Assembly: GCA_019192545.1 (NCBI GenBank)
Contig: JAHCMI010000016.1
Span: 1 to 64,000 of the forward strand
Reading direction: 5' to 3'
Length of the DNA stretch: 64,000 nucleotides
From: Rivularia sp. MS3
Lineage (GTDB): Bacteria > Cyanobacteriota > Cyanobacteriia > Cyanobacteriales > Nostocaceae
The position numbers and the translations under genes were made by a program. Shown one piece after another: positions 28,632-38,337 of the stretch (position 1 is the stretch's first letter; each line of letters opens with the position of its first letter). The notes under the pieces are model-generated. The model was not told where the DNA came from, searched no databases, and was given only the letters and a program-made list of their open reading frames with translations.

Positions 28632-29621
28632 ATGCCTATAATTTCTGTTGTCGTACCGGCTTATAATTCTCAAAGTACAATTCTAGAAACAATTAACTCA
28701 GTTTTAGAACAAACTTTTTCCGATTTTGAGCTAATAGTTATTAATGATGGTTCTACTGACAAAACTCTGGAGATTTTAGCAACTGTAAAAGACGCGAGAT
28801 TAAAAGTTTATTCCTATCCAAATGGAGGTTTACCAGCAGCTAGGAATCGAGGTATTGCTAGAGCTTCAGGAGAATTTATATCTTTTATTGATGCAGATGA
28901 TTTATGGACTCCTGATAAATTAGAATTGCAACTTCAAGCTTTACAAAAAAGTCCTTCGGCAGGAGTCGCCTATAGCTGGACAATTTGTATGGGTAATAAT
29001 GGCGAGTCATTCCATCCTGGTGTATCCGAAAGTTATCAAGGCAATGTTTATCAGTATTTATTGATAGGTAACTTTATTGCCAGCGGTTCAAACGTACTTC
29101 TTCGCCAACAAGCCATTGAATCAGTAGGCTATTTTGACGAAAGCTTGAAATCTTCCGAAGACTGGGATTATTGGTTGCGATTAGCGCCGAAGTGGGATTT
29201 TGTAGTTGTCCCCAAACCGCAAATTATTTATCGACTGTCTTCTGGGGCTATGTCTAGCAAACTCGATGTAATGGAGAAATATCAAACTATAGTTTTAGAA
29301 AAAGCCTTTGCATCAGCACCTCCACAGCTACATAATTTAGAAAATCGGGGTTTTGCTTATATATATTTATTTATGACACGACTTTATTTAAGTCGTGCCA
29401 ATAATGCCAAAGTTCTGAACAAAGCGACTGAAAAATTATCGCAGGCAATTCGTTTCTCTCCAAAAATATTAATGAGTAAAGAAGCTTTGTTGTTGGCAGT
29501 CAAGATTATTATATTGCGAATTCTATCTCCAAAAATTGCTTCTAATATTTTAAGTAAAACTGTTAGAATTCGTAAAGCTGCCGACCCCAGATTGCAAACT
29601 AATTCACTCAGAAGTTATTAA
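28632..29621 (+). CDS. Family 2 glycosyltransferase
   Basis: 329-residue GT-A enzyme. VVVPAYNSQSTILETINSVL, INDGSTDKTLEIL and the DxD motif in FIDADDLWTPDKLE are clear, with SSEDWDYWLRLA as the acceptor-side base region. It resembles the GT2 proteins at 26389 and 29756 in both the catalytic domain and the short helical C-terminus. It follows a strong hairpin, so it may be transcribed from its own promoter. Confidence 0.9.
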   Translation: MPIISVVVPAYNSQSTILETINSVLEQTFSDFELIVINDGSTDKTLEILATVKDARLKVYSYPNGGLPAARNRGIARASGEFISFIDADDLWTPDKLELQLQALQKSPSAGVAYSWTICMGNNGESFHPGVSESYQGNVYQYLLIGNFIASGSNVLLRQQAIESVGYFDESLKSSEDWDYWLRLAPKWDFVVVPKPQIIYRLSSGAMSSKLDVMEKYQTIVLEKAFASAPPQLHNLENRGFAYIYLFMTRLYLSRANNAKVLNKATEKLSQAIRFSPKILMSKEALLLAVKIIILRILSPKIASNILSKTVRIRKAADPRLQTNSLRSY

Positions 29622-29755
29622 TATTGCTAGGAAGAAGTTTGTTTTGTTTATTTAGGAGCAATCAAATTAGCAATAATCAGAAACAATATGATTAGCTGCT
29701 GTTAATATTTTACTTGTTACCGATTTTTTGCTGTCGTTACATCTACCAATTAATT

Positions 29756-30805
29756 ATGAATCAGGAAACCATCGATAGAAAAGCATCTGTAATTATACCG
29801 CTATACAATGCAGAAAAATATATCAAAAAAACTTTACAGTCTATTTTAGACCAAACATATAGAAATTTAGAAGTCATCATTGTTGATGATGAATCTCCCG
29901 ACAATAGCGTCGAAGTTTGTCAGCAGTTTACCGATTCTAGAATTAAAATTGTTCATCAAAAAAATCGAGGTTTAGCAGGCTCTAGAAATACAGGTATCCG
30001 TCATGCCCAAGGTGAATATATCGCCTTTATGGATGCCGACGATATTTGGCTACCAGAAAAGTTAGAAAAGCATATAAATCATTTAGAAACCAATCGGGAA
30101 ATAGGAGTTAGTTTTAGTCGTTCTGCTTTCATAGATGAACAAGATACACCTTTAGGAATATACCAAATTACCAAGCTCAAAGATATTACTCCCCTCGATA
30201 TTCTTTGTCGTAGTCCTATTGGCAATGGTTCGGCAGCGGTTTTCAAAAAAGCTGTTTTTGAAGATATCAAGTTTCAAGACAATCTTTATGGATATGTCGA
30301 ATATTACTATTTTGACGATACTTTTGCACTTTCAGAAGATATTGAATGCTGGGTCAGAATTGCCCTTACCACTAACTGGAAATTTGCCGGTTTGGCTCAA
30401 CCATTAACTCTTTATCGAGTCCACTCGCAAGGATTATCAACAAATCTCAAAGTCATGTTAGATACGAGAGAAAAACTATTTGAAAAAACTAGCTCTTATG
30501 CTCCAGTACAGATGAAAAGTTGGACAAAACCAGCAAGAGCTTATCATCAAAGATATGTAGCTAGAAGAGCAGTTACTATTAATAAAGGATTTTTAGCTTT
30601 ACAGTTAATGTGTCGCTCGATTATCAACTATTGGCGCATTATCATAGAAGATTTTCAGCGTACTTTTGAAACTATTGCTGCTGCGGTTTTACTTTGTATA
30701 GTACCGAAGCCTTTATACGATAAAACTAAATCGGTAGCTTTAAAAATAGTTGGGAATTTGCAACAGAGAAGCATTGATAAAGACAAGTTAAGAGAAGCAT
30801 CGTAA
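29756..30805 (+). CDS. Family 2 glycosyltransferase
   Basis: 349 residues from the ATG at 29756; a TTG 14 codons upstream would add a hydrophobic Cys-rich stretch and is less likely. ASVIIPLYNAEKYIKKTLQS, VDDESPDNSVEV and FMDADDIWLPEKLE (DxD) mark the GT-A fold, and LSEDIECWVRIA the base region. The C-terminus has a hydrophobic helix around residues 300-320 that may dock to the membrane. Third GT2 of the locus. Confidence 0.9.
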   Translation: MNQETIDRKASVIIPLYNAEKYIKKTLQSILDQTYRNLEVIIVDDESPDNSVEVCQQFTDSRIKIVHQKNRGLAGSRNTGIRHAQGEYIAFMDADDIWLPEKLEKHINHLETNREIGVSFSRSAFIDEQDTPLGIYQITKLKDITPLDILCRSPIGNGSAAVFKKAVFEDIKFQDNLYGYVEYYYFDDTFALSEDIECWVRIALTTNWKFAGLAQPLTLYRVHSQGLSTNLKVMLDTREKLFEKTSSYAPVQMKSWTKPARAYHQRYVARRAVTINKGFLALQLMCRSIINYWRIIIEDFQRTFETIAAAVLLCIVPKPLYDKTKSVALKIVGNLQQRSIDKDKLREAS

Positions 30806-30914
30806 AAAAGTTAATCAAGGCTACATTCTCTTTCTTAGTGTAGATATATCAGATGACTAAATATTGTTTACTAGTAATCATCCGTGACTTATCAAAAATT
30901 ACCAGTAACCTAAC

Positions 30915-31247
30915 ATGCAAACTATACTTGAAAGCCAACAGTTCACAATTATAAAACCTCAAAATTCAATTACAGCCGCTAATGCTTACCTGCTGGAAAA
31001 AAAACTAACTACTGCATTAAGACAAAACTCGCATTTAAATATATTAGTTGATATGCAGCAAGTCGAATTTATGGATAGCTCTGGATTGATGGCATTAATA
31101 TCAAGCTGCAAATTAGCTCAAAGTTTACAAAAACGCTTTAGTCTTTGTTCGATTTCTAATGGTTTGAAAATAATCATTGAACTAACTCAACTCGATAACG
31201 CATTCGAGATATTTGCATCTGAAGCCGCATATAAAGAAACGCTGTAA
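30915..31247 (+). CDS. STAS-domain protein (anti-sigma factor antagonist type)
   Basis: 110-residue single STAS domain, the fold of SpoIIAA-like proteins that release a partner by being phosphorylated or dephosphorylated on a conserved Ser. The switch motif FMDSSGLMAL (D54, S55, S56, G57) is intact, so it is likely phosphorylatable by an HPK-like kinase and reset by a PP2C phosphatase; neither is encoded in this window. It sits inside the polysaccharide cluster, 16 bases before the GH74-like gene, suggesting it controls synthesis or release of this polymer. Partner-switching control of polysaccharide is known in Nostoc hormogonia; applying it here is inference. Confidence 0.88.
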   Translation: MQTILESQQFTIIKPQNSITAANAYLLEKKLTTALRQNSHLNILVDMQQVEFMDSSGLMALISSCKLAQSLQKRFSLCSISNGLKIIIELTQLDNAFEIFASEAAYKETL

Positions 31248-31275
31248 TCAACACAGATAATTATTGCTTAAAACA

Positions 31276-33438
31276 ATGCGTTTCCTTAGTTTATTTAATT
31301 TTCGCCAGCGCAAAATATTTGGCTTAATCTTTATTGCTTTATTAACTGCATTTGCCGTTCAATTTTTCTTTAGTTCTCATCAAGCTGTTCGCAGCTTATC
31401 CCATCAAGTTACTATCGCCAAAACTTTTTATCGGCATTATCCTTCTTTAGGTAGTCGCAATGTTGCTATAGGCGGGGGAGGCTATGTAACCGGGATATAT
31501 CTTCATCCACAACAGCGCAATTTGGTTTATATTAAAACCGATATTGGTGGCTTTTATCGCTGGAATCCTGTTAATTCAACTTGGATACCGCTCAACGAAC
31601 AACTGTCTTTAGCTAATAGCAATTATTATGGAGGTGAAGCTTTAGCACTTGACCCAAACGACCCTAATATTATATACATTGCTGTAGGCAAATATACTGC
31701 CGATTGGTGGCAGCATCAAGGAACAATCCTTAAGTCTTTAGATAGGGGGAGAACTTGGATTAAACTGAATATTGACCTGAAAATGGGCGGCAATGAACCG
31801 CAAAGATGGACGGGTGAAAGATTAGCGGTGAATCCTTTCAACTCTCAAAATCTATTTTTTGGTTCCCGTCAAGATGGTTTATGGAAATCGGAGAATGGTG
31901 GGGATAGTTGGGTAAAAGTCAAGTCGTTTCCTAACCTTAAAGATGATATCGGCATCAATGCCATTGCTTTTGATAAATACAACAAAGGCATCATTTACGC
32001 TCTTGCTCACAAACACGGAGTATATAAATCCACTGATGCGGGCAATACCTGGGCACAAATGTCTGGTACCCCTGCTCAAGTTAACCGGATTGCCATCGCT
32101 AGTAACAGTTCTTTGTACCTGACTCATTCTGGTGGTGTAAGTAAGTTTGTCGAATGTTGCTGGCAAGATATTACCCCTCTTGCAAACAAAATGGCTTTCA
32201 ATGCAGTTACCGTTAACCCTAACAACCAGGATGACGTGATAGTTGCTACTTATAGCGATTCTTATACAGAGATTTTTCGTTCTCAAGATGGTGGCAGCAA
32301 ATGGACTCCAGTTAAGCGACAGGCGAATAATACGGTATCTTGGTGGTCTGACTATATGAAATCAAAACCTTCTATAGCAAGTATCGAATTTGACCCTTGG
32401 TTGCAAAACAGAGTTTGGTTAACTGATTGGTATGGAATATGGCGAACAGATAATATTAATCGCAATCGGGTTGTATGGACAAATTATCAGAAAGGGCATG
32501 AAGAAGTAGTAACCTTTACCTTGGTTTCCACACCTTCAGGAGCATTAATCAGCGGTTTAGCAGATGTGGAGGGATTTTATCATGACAGGGGATTGCAGGA
32601 ATATCCTTCCAAAATGTTAAGCAGCAAACCCCATGAATTTCAAGATACCTACAGCATCGCTTATAGCCAAAAAAAACCTTTGAGAATGGTGCGTGTTGGC
32701 GGGAGTCGTCATAACAATACCTATAGCGGTGCGACTTCAAGCGATGGTGGGAAAACCTGGAAGAAATTTCCTAACTTTCCTGCGAAACAAATGGCAACGC
32801 GAGTTGCGATGTCTGCAAGCAATCCGAATTTATTCGTTGTTACTCTAAGTGGCAATCAACCTCTGCGAACTATAAACGGTGGTGCTTCCTGGCTTCCGGT
32901 TACTGGCTTACCGAATGGTTTTGAGGGTAATTGGAATTGGACGCAACCTTTAGTTGCAGACAAAGTTGACGGCAGCTTATTTTACTACTACGCCGATGGC
33001 AAAGTTTATCGTAGCGACAACGGCGGTAAATCTTTTGCAGTTGTTTCTACATCGCTGCCTTCTTCAGACTGGCACTCTCTTAAAACTGGCTCTGGAGTCA
33101 AGGGGGAATTATGGCTGAGCTTAGACAAACAAGGGCTTTACCATTCAAAAGATGGAGGCGATCGCTTTACTAAAATTGCAGGGGTAAACAGGGCATATTT
33201 GATTGCACTTGGTAAACCGAAAATTGGCAATGCCGGTAACGCAGTTTATTTATATGGAGAAATTACTGACAAAGGCAAAGGCATATTTCGTTCTTTAAAT
33301 AACGGTAAAAGTTGGCAAAGAATAGGCAATAAAAATAAACCCATCGGTAACGATCCAAATGTAATGGAAGCTAGCTCTACAGAGTTTGGTTTAGTTTTTA
33401 TTGGTACTAACGGAAGAGGAATTTACTACGGTAAATAA
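31276..33438 (+). CDS. GH74-like beta-propeller glycoside hydrolase, membrane-anchored or secreted
   Basis: 720 residues from the ATG at 31276 (a TTG four codons upstream is possible). One hydrophobic helix near residues 14-34 is a signal anchor or uncleaved signal. The rest is a tandem of BNR/sortilin-like blades (repeated S.DGG..W and S.NGG.SW motifs), the two-propeller layout of GH74 endo-glucanases/xyloglucanases. Both residues expected for catalysis are present: D89 in KTDIGGFYRW and D430 in SGLADVEGFYHD. It follows the STAS gene by 28 bases and precedes the GT26 gene by 20, so it belongs to the operon. It may trim, release or remodel the exopolysaccharide outside the cytoplasm; true substrate unknown. 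Confidence 0.82.
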   Translation: MRFLSLFNFRQRKIFGLIFIALLTAFAVQFFFSSHQAVRSLSHQVTIAKTFYRHYPSLGSRNVAIGGGGYVTGIYLHPQQRNLVYIKTDIGGFYRWNPVNSTWIPLNEQLSLANSNYYGGEALALDPNDPNIIYIAVGKYTADWWQHQGTILKSLDRGRTWIKLNIDLKMGGNEPQRWTGERLAVNPFNSQNLFFGSRQDGLWKSENGGDSWVKVKSFPNLKDDIGINAIAFDKYNKGIIYALAHKHGVYKSTDAGNTWAQMSGTPAQVNRIAIASNSSLYLTHSGGVSKFVECCWQDITPLANKMAFNAVTVNPNNQDDVIVATYSDSYTEIFRSQDGGSKWTPVKRQANNTVSWWSDYMKSKPSIASIEFDPWLQNRVWLTDWYGIWRTDNINRNRVVWTNYQKGHEEVVTFTLVSTPSGALISGLADVEGFYHDRGLQEYPSKMLSSKPHEFQDTYSIAYSQKKPLRMVRVGGSRHNNTYSGATSSDGGKTWKKFPNFPAKQMATRVAMSASNPNLFVVTLSGNQPLRTINGGASWLPVTGLPNGFEGNWNWTQPLVADKVDGSLFYYYADGKVYRSDNGGKSFAVVSTSLPSSDWHSLKTGSGVKGELWLSLDKQGLYHSKDGGDRFTKIAGVNRAYLIALGKPKIGNAGNAVYLYGEITDKGKGIFRSLNNGKSWQRIGNKNKPIGNDPNVMEASSTEFGLVFIGTNGRGIYYGK

Positions 33439-33458
33439 TTCAAATTTAATACAAAAAA

Positions 33459-34268
33459 ATGGCTACAAACAAAATTGGTATTAACCACTTCGATGAAATA
33501 GAATTACTCGGAACTAAATTTCATAAAGTTAGAGTTCAAGAATTAATTAATTTCATAGTTAAATCAGCAAGTATAGATAAAAAGACACTAGTAGGAAACG
33601 TAAATGTTAGAGCAATGAATTTTGCCTGCGAAATGTCCTGGTACAAAGATTTTATTAATCGGTCAGATTTAGTATTTTGTGATGGTTTTGGGGTACTATT
33701 AGGTGCAAAAATGTGCGGTTGCCCTGTAAATTCGGAACACCGCATGACTTGTCCTGACTATATAGAAGAATTAGCGAAGCAATGCGAAAGAGACAATGTT
33801 TCTCTGTATCTGTTAGCAGGTAAACCAGGTGTAGTTGATAAAGCAATAGATAAATTGAAATTTATTGCTCCGGATTTGAAAGTAAAAGGGCATCACGGTT
33901 ACTTTCACAAATCTGGGACTGAAAATGAATATGTTGTGAATGAAATCAATCAATTTAAGCCCGGTATACTTTATGTTGGGTTCGGAATGCCACTGCAAGA
34001 ACGCTGGATTATCGATAATTTTGACCGAATAAATGCTAGGGTTTTCCTACCTTTAGGTGCTTGCTTAGATTTTTATACGGGTGCAGTATATCGAGGCCCC
34101 CGGTGGATGACTAATAGCGGGCTAGAATGGTTATCAAGAATGTTTACCGAACCGCAAAGATTGTGGCAACGTTATATTGTTGGCAATCCTCTATTTTTCT
34201 ATCGTCTTCTCAAAGAACGGTTTACAAAACGTTTCAAAAATAATAGTAAACCATCCTCAACATATTAA
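33459..34268 (+). CDS. WecG/TagA/CpsF-family glycosyltransferase (GT26)
   Basis: 269-residue GT26 enzyme, which typically transfers a second sugar to the polyprenyl-pyrophosphate-linked primer. Family marks: LVGNVNVRAMNFA (N-terminal binding loop), FCDGFGVLLGAKM, LLAGKPGVVDKAI, then GFGMPLQERWI and GACLDFYTGAVYRGPRWM. The C-terminal basic helix (about 225-265) is the membrane-docking appendage seen in TagA. It acts straight after the priming transferase, whose gene lies next. Confidence 0.92.
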   Translation: MATNKIGINHFDEIELLGTKFHKVRVQELINFIVKSASIDKKTLVGNVNVRAMNFACEMSWYKDFINRSDLVFCDGFGVLLGAKMCGCPVNSEHRMTCPDYIEELAKQCERDNVSLYLLAGKPGVVDKAIDKLKFIAPDLKVKGHHGYFHKSGTENEYVVNEINQFKPGILYVGFGMPLQERWIIDNFDRINARVFLPLGACLDFYTGAVYRGPRWMTNSGLEWLSRMFTEPQRLWQRYIVGNPLFFYRLLKERFTKRFKNNSKPSSTY

Positions 34269-34472
34269 GGAAAATTAAATTTTTTCTTAAACTGAATCAA
34301 AGCATTCTATTTAATTAGATATTAGAGCTATCAACATTAAAACCTCTACTTTTTGCTTTAACTGCAAAATAAATAATTGAGAAGTATTCCTATGATACGG
34401 CTATTTCTTTGAGTTTAATCAATGATTAGACTTTGAAGAGAGTTCAAAATTGTTTGTCAAATAAATATTTAC

Positions 34473-34496
34473 TTTGCTCCATTTTTTTGGAGCAAA
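34473..34496. terminator. Short stem-loop before the priming transferase gene
   Basis: TTTGCTCC (34473-34480) and GGAGCAAA (34489-34496) form a perfect 8-bp stem with a T-rich loop. It lies about 200 bases after the GT26 stop; weak terminator or structured leader of the next gene. Confidence 0.4.
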
Positions 34497-34567
34497 CTTT
34501 GGTGACTTAATATCTACCAACTTTCAACAATGCAGCTAACAATATTAATACAGGTGTAATACAGGCT

Positions 34568-35995
34568 ATGGCTTATCGTTCTCTACCGGTAGTAAATTTT
34601 CAACCCGATCTGAGATCGGCGAAAGGTACAAATTTAAGAAGAGGAATTGCAATTAGGTTTCTGCGAGTTATAACCCTGATTTCAATCGATATGATTGCTT
34701 TAAGTTTGGCTTGGACTTTAGCAATTAATTTTGGAACTTTTGTAGAATCTCCTTGGACTAGAAAAGCTTCGTTTATTTCATTGATACTTGTAGTCGGAAT
34801 TGGCATGATAGCCAGTAAAGGGCTATATTCACCCGGTTTCTATCGTCGTAACTATACTGCTTTAATCAAAGCAGTAACTCTATCAGAGATTTTTTTACTA
34901 TTAATTGCTTTTCTTTACGAACCAGATGCTTATGTTTCTCGTTCTAGCTTTTTAATATTTTGGTTTTTGTCAATCGCTTTTACCTGTATCGGACGCTTTG
35001 TTTTCGATTTTTCAACTAAATTGTTGCGTAAAAAAGGAGCTATCCGCTATCCGATTTTTGTAATTACCGATTCTCAAGACCAAGATGATTATCTAAAATT
35101 TATTCAGAAAGAAAACTGCTACAACCTTGAAGGTATTGCTGACTCAAAAAGTTTAGATAGAGACAATCGAGAAGCAACATTTGAATTTCTGAAACAGCAA
35201 AGTGTAGTTGAAGCTTTTGTTTCTTGGAATGCGATTAAAAATCGTCTATATATATGCTGGCATTTTCAGACAGCCGGTATTACTTTACGCATACTTCCGA
35301 CTAGCAACCGTATTTATCATCCAAAGTCAACGCTATGGACAATCGGTAACGTTCCATGTTTAACAATTCCAGCCCCAATCATTGCAGGTAGCGATTTTTG
35401 GATTAAACGATGCTTCGACTTGTTTTGTGCGACTATTTTATTAATTCTGTTTTCCCCTTTGTATCTATTAATTGCTTTACTAATTAAATTAGATTCTCCC
35501 GGTCCAATATTTTTTAGACAAGAGCGAATTGGTTTGCACTGTAAAAAGTTTAAAATCTGGAAATTCCGTACTATGGTGACAAATGCGGAGAAATTACAGG
35601 CTAATTTAGAAGCGAAAAATGAAATTAAAGATGGGGTTCTTTTTAAGATGAAAGATGACCCCCGGATTACAACAATTGGTAAATTTCTGCGCCTTTACAG
35701 CTTGGATGAATTACCACAATTGTTTAATGTATTATTGGGGGATATGAGCTTAGTGGGGCCTCGTCCTCTTCCTATAAGAGATGTGGAAAAATTTCAAACC
35801 CCGCATTTTATTAGACAAGAAGTTTTACCTGGAATTACAGGTTTATGGCAAGTTTCCGGTCGCTCGGATATCGAAAAGTTTGAAGATGCGGTTAAACTTG
35901 ATATCAATTATATTGAAAACTGGTCTATTCTTCTGGACTTGAGAATTTTATTGCAAACTGTAAGAGTTGTCTTGCACAAAACTGGTGCTTATTAA
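34568..35995 (+). CDS. Polyprenyl glycosylphosphotransferase (priming sugar transferase)
   Basis: 475-residue membrane enzyme that starts repeat-unit synthesis by moving a sugar-1-phosphate onto undecaprenyl phosphate. The N-terminal half has four transmembrane helices and a CoA-binding-like middle domain; a fifth helix (about 280-305) leads to the catalytic domain with DSPGPIFFRQERIG, KIWKFRTM, DELPQLFNVLLGDMSLVGPR and LPGITGLWQVSGR. Length matches WbaP/WcaJ-type proteins. The stop codon TAA overlaps the first unit of an AAGTAGC heptamer array. Confidence 0.93.
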   Translation: MAYRSLPVVNFQPDLRSAKGTNLRRGIAIRFLRVITLISIDMIALSLAWTLAINFGTFVESPWTRKASFISLILVVGIGMIASKGLYSPGFYRRNYTALIKAVTLSEIFLLLIAFLYEPDAYVSRSSFLIFWFLSIAFTCIGRFVFDFSTKLLRKKGAIRYPIFVITDSQDQDDYLKFIQKENCYNLEGIADSKSLDRDNREATFEFLKQQSVVEAFVSWNAIKNRLYICWHFQTAGITLRILPTSNRIYHPKSTLWTIGNVPCLTIPAPIIAGSDFWIKRCFDLFCATILLILFSPLYLLIALLIKLDSPGPIFFRQERIGLHCKKFKIWKFRTMVTNAEKLQANLEAKNEIKDGVLFKMKDDPRITTIGKFLRLYSLDELPQLFNVLLGDMSLVGPRPLPIRDVEKFQTPHFIRQEVLPGITGLWQVSGRSDIEKFEDAVKLDINYIENWSILLDLRILLQTVRVVLHKTGAY

Positions 35996-36042
35996 GTAGC
36001 GAGTAGCAAGTAGCAAATAGCAAGTAGCAAAAAGCGATAAGG
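35994..36042. repeat. Heptamer STRR array (AAGTAGC type)
   Basis: Seven head-to-tail heptamers AAGTAGC, GAGTAGC, AAGTAGC, AAATAGC, AAGTAGC, AAAAAGC and so on. The first AA is part of the TAA stop of the priming transferase. Confidence 0.88.
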
Positions 36043-36252
36043 ATTTAAGGGTGATTTACCTGCATGTTGCATAGCTTAGTTTGTTTGTGCCTACTTACTT
36101 AATAAATGTGTTTGCTGGCAAGAAGAAGTTAAAAATTTATTCTTCTCCTTACCAGCAATAACTAAAATATTTTTTAATTAGATAGCGATTGGTTTTAACT
36201 CACCTGCACAATAATTTATATTAACTATAAAGGTCATCGGGGTAGGGTAAAT

Positions 36253-36957
36253 ATGAACTTTGATAAAATCTCTTTCTTTGAAAGATTTATTACTACTATT
36301 TTTGGAGGAGTTCCAAATATTTTATTTGGAAAAAAAATTAGAAACTTCGTATATCGAAGTCTTCTACATAAAATCGGTAAATCGGTTAATATTCAACATT
36401 TCGTTGAACTAATTGGAACTTCTTATATTGAAATTGGTAATCAAGCCAGTCTTTTGAAAGGAGTCCAGATTAATGCTTTAGGGCACCCTAATAATAAAGT
36501 CAGTATTAAAGATAAAGTTCGATTAGAGCGGGGTGTAGATATTCGCTCGTTACACAATACGCATATTATCATTGACGAAAATGCATATATTGGTCCTTAT
36601 GTAGTTATTGCCGGTACAGGAAATATAAAAATTGGCAAGAATTGTTTAATTGCACCCCACTGCGGCATATTTGCTAACAACCACCTGTTTGCAGATCCGA
36701 CTCAAACGATTGAAGCGCAAGGTATCACCAGTCAAGGCATTGTAATTGAAAATGACTGTTGGTTAGGGCATAACGTAACAGTCTTAGATGGAGTAGTAAT
36801 TGGCGAAGGAAGTATTATTGGTGCGGGTTCAGTTGTAAATAAGAGCATCCCTGCTTTCTCGATTGCAGTAGGTACACCTGCAAGAGTGATTAAAAATCGT
36901 CTTGATGTGCAAACAGCGAACTTACCGTCACAATTACCATCGAAAATACAACACTGA
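36253..36957 (+). CDS. Left-handed beta-helix acyltransferase (WcaF/NodL-like)
   Basis: 234-residue hexapeptide-repeat transferase, probably O-acetylating a sugar of the polymer with acetyl-CoA. Residues about 55-215 contain the repeats (for example VSIKDKVRLERGVDI and IVIENDCWLGHNVTVLDGVV), with the catalytic His in the ANNHLF region and the C-terminal AGSVVNKSIPAFSIAVGTPA signature. The N-terminal 40 residues include a basic amphipathic segment. Last plus-strand gene of the locus. Confidence 0.88.
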   Translation: MNFDKISFFERFITTIFGGVPNILFGKKIRNFVYRSLLHKIGKSVNIQHFVELIGTSYIEIGNQASLLKGVQINALGHPNNKVSIKDKVRLERGVDIRSLHNTHIIIDENAYIGPYVVIAGTGNIKIGKNCLIAPHCGIFANNHLFADPTQTIEAQGITSQGIVIENDCWLGHNVTVLDGVVIGEGSIIGAGSVVNKSIPAFSIAVGTPARVIKNRLDVQTANLPSQLPSKIQH

Positions 36958-37072
36958 TATTATCTAACCCGCAACCAAGACAATTTTAATAAAAACAGAT
37001 ATTAGATAGATGCACGTCTAGATTAATAAAGCGGATGAGTTTAAGTAAATATTAAAATCATCCACTACGGGT

Positions 37073-38152
37073 TTATCTCATTAAGAGATTTGATAAAAAA
37101 CCGGAATAGCCGTTTCTTTCAAATTTCTTACCCATTACCTTGCGATAAACGCCTAAATAACCATCTACCATGCTCTTGATGCTGAAATTATCTTCAACGT
37201 GAGAGCGACATGCTTTTCTGTCTATTTCTCCTAAACGCTTAACAGCAGCAACAAACTCGTCAACGCTGTCGCACAAGAAGCCTGTTTTACCATGTGCAAT
37301 TACTTCTGGAACCGAACCCATTGGCTTAGCAAGCACTGGTGTTCCCGCAGCCATTGATTCTGTCATTACTAATCCAAAAGGTTCTCTCCAAGTTATGGGG
37401 AACAGCATCGCGATCGCGTTACCTAAAAGCTCGTTCTTTTGGAAGTGATTAGCTTCACCCAAATATTCTATATGCTTGCCATCAATATGAGGCTTAATCT
37501 TGCTCTCAAAATAGTCAACATCAACTCTATCGACTTTACCAGCCATCTTCAAAGGTATGCCAGATTTCTGAGCAATTTCGATAGCGATATGAGTTCCTTT
37601 CTCCGGAGAAATACGCCCTAAGAATGCCAGATAAGGAGGATTTTGCGGTTCTTTATAAAAACGGTGGCTTTCTGTATCTATACCGTTGTACACCGTTGCA
37701 GCATAATTTAAATCTTTTAACGGCTCTCTTTGAGCATCTGAAATGCTGATGTAGGGCTGTTCGCAGGCTTCAGTATAAATCTGCTTAGTGTCTGAATTGA
37801 AAGCTCCATGTAGGGTGTGAACCGTTGGAGTTTCAACAAAGCCAGCATGGAAAAGAGAGGTATAACCAACGTGAGAATGAATAATGTCGAAATTTCCAGC
37901 TTGCTTATAAACTCGGCTTAGCTGTAAAGCTTCATAAGCAGAATACTCAGTTATAGAGGGTTCTAAACGAAAAGCGCGGGGATAAACAGACTCTAACTTG
38001 GCTAAAGTTAGCGAATCACCCGAAGCGAACAAAGTTACCTCATGTCCTCGACGGACTAATTCATCGGTCAATAATCCTACGACCAACTCAACACCACCAT
38101 AACCGGGGGGAGGAACTCTCTCCCACAGAGGCGCAATTTGAGCTATTCGCAT
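37073..38152 (-). CDS. Family 4 glycosyltransferase
   Basis: 359-residue GT-B fold retaining transferase. N-terminal acceptor loop PPPGYGGVELVV, donor-site FLGRISPEKGTHIAIE, and the E-x7-E motif in EPFGLVMTE followed by SMAAGTPV are all present. It faces the polysaccharide genes from the opposite strand, 115 bases from the acyltransferase stop, and may belong to the same pathway or to general glycolipid synthesis. An ATG with AGGAGAT about seven bases upstream supports the start. Confidence 0.9.
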   Translation of the reverse strand: MRIAQIAPLWERVPPPGYGGVELVVGLLTDELVRRGHEVTLFASGDSLTLAKLESVYPRAFRLEPSITEYSAYEALQLSRVYKQAGNFDIIHSHVGYTSLFHAGFVETPTVHTLHGAFNSDTKQIYTEACEQPYISISDAQREPLKDLNYAATVYNGIDTESHRFYKEPQNPPYLAFLGRISPEKGTHIAIEIAQKSGIPLKMAGKVDRVDVDYFESKIKPHIDGKHIEYLGEANHFQKNELLGNAIAMLFPITWREPFGLVMTESMAAGTPVLAKPMGSVPEVIAHGKTGFLCDSVDEFVAAVKRLGEIDRKACRSHVEDNFSIKSMVDGYLGVYRKVMGKKFERNGYSGFLSNLLMR

Positions 38153-38337
38153 ATAAATCTCCTAAAGTTTTGTAATCAACTGTAACGAAGCGAGCTAGAT
38201 ACACTCAACTATCTTTAGATAGGAATAAATATTTATACTCAAAGGCATGAAATATAATAAACCGTTTCAACAGTTAGCATCTAGCGAATTGAAATCAGTT
38301 GTTGAACATAGTATTGCTGGATGAGAAATTTAATCAA

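Noticed and set aside
37073-38152. Sucrose or trehalose phosphate synthase
   Set aside because: Only generic GT4 motifs are visible; no substrate-specific signature supports a narrower name.
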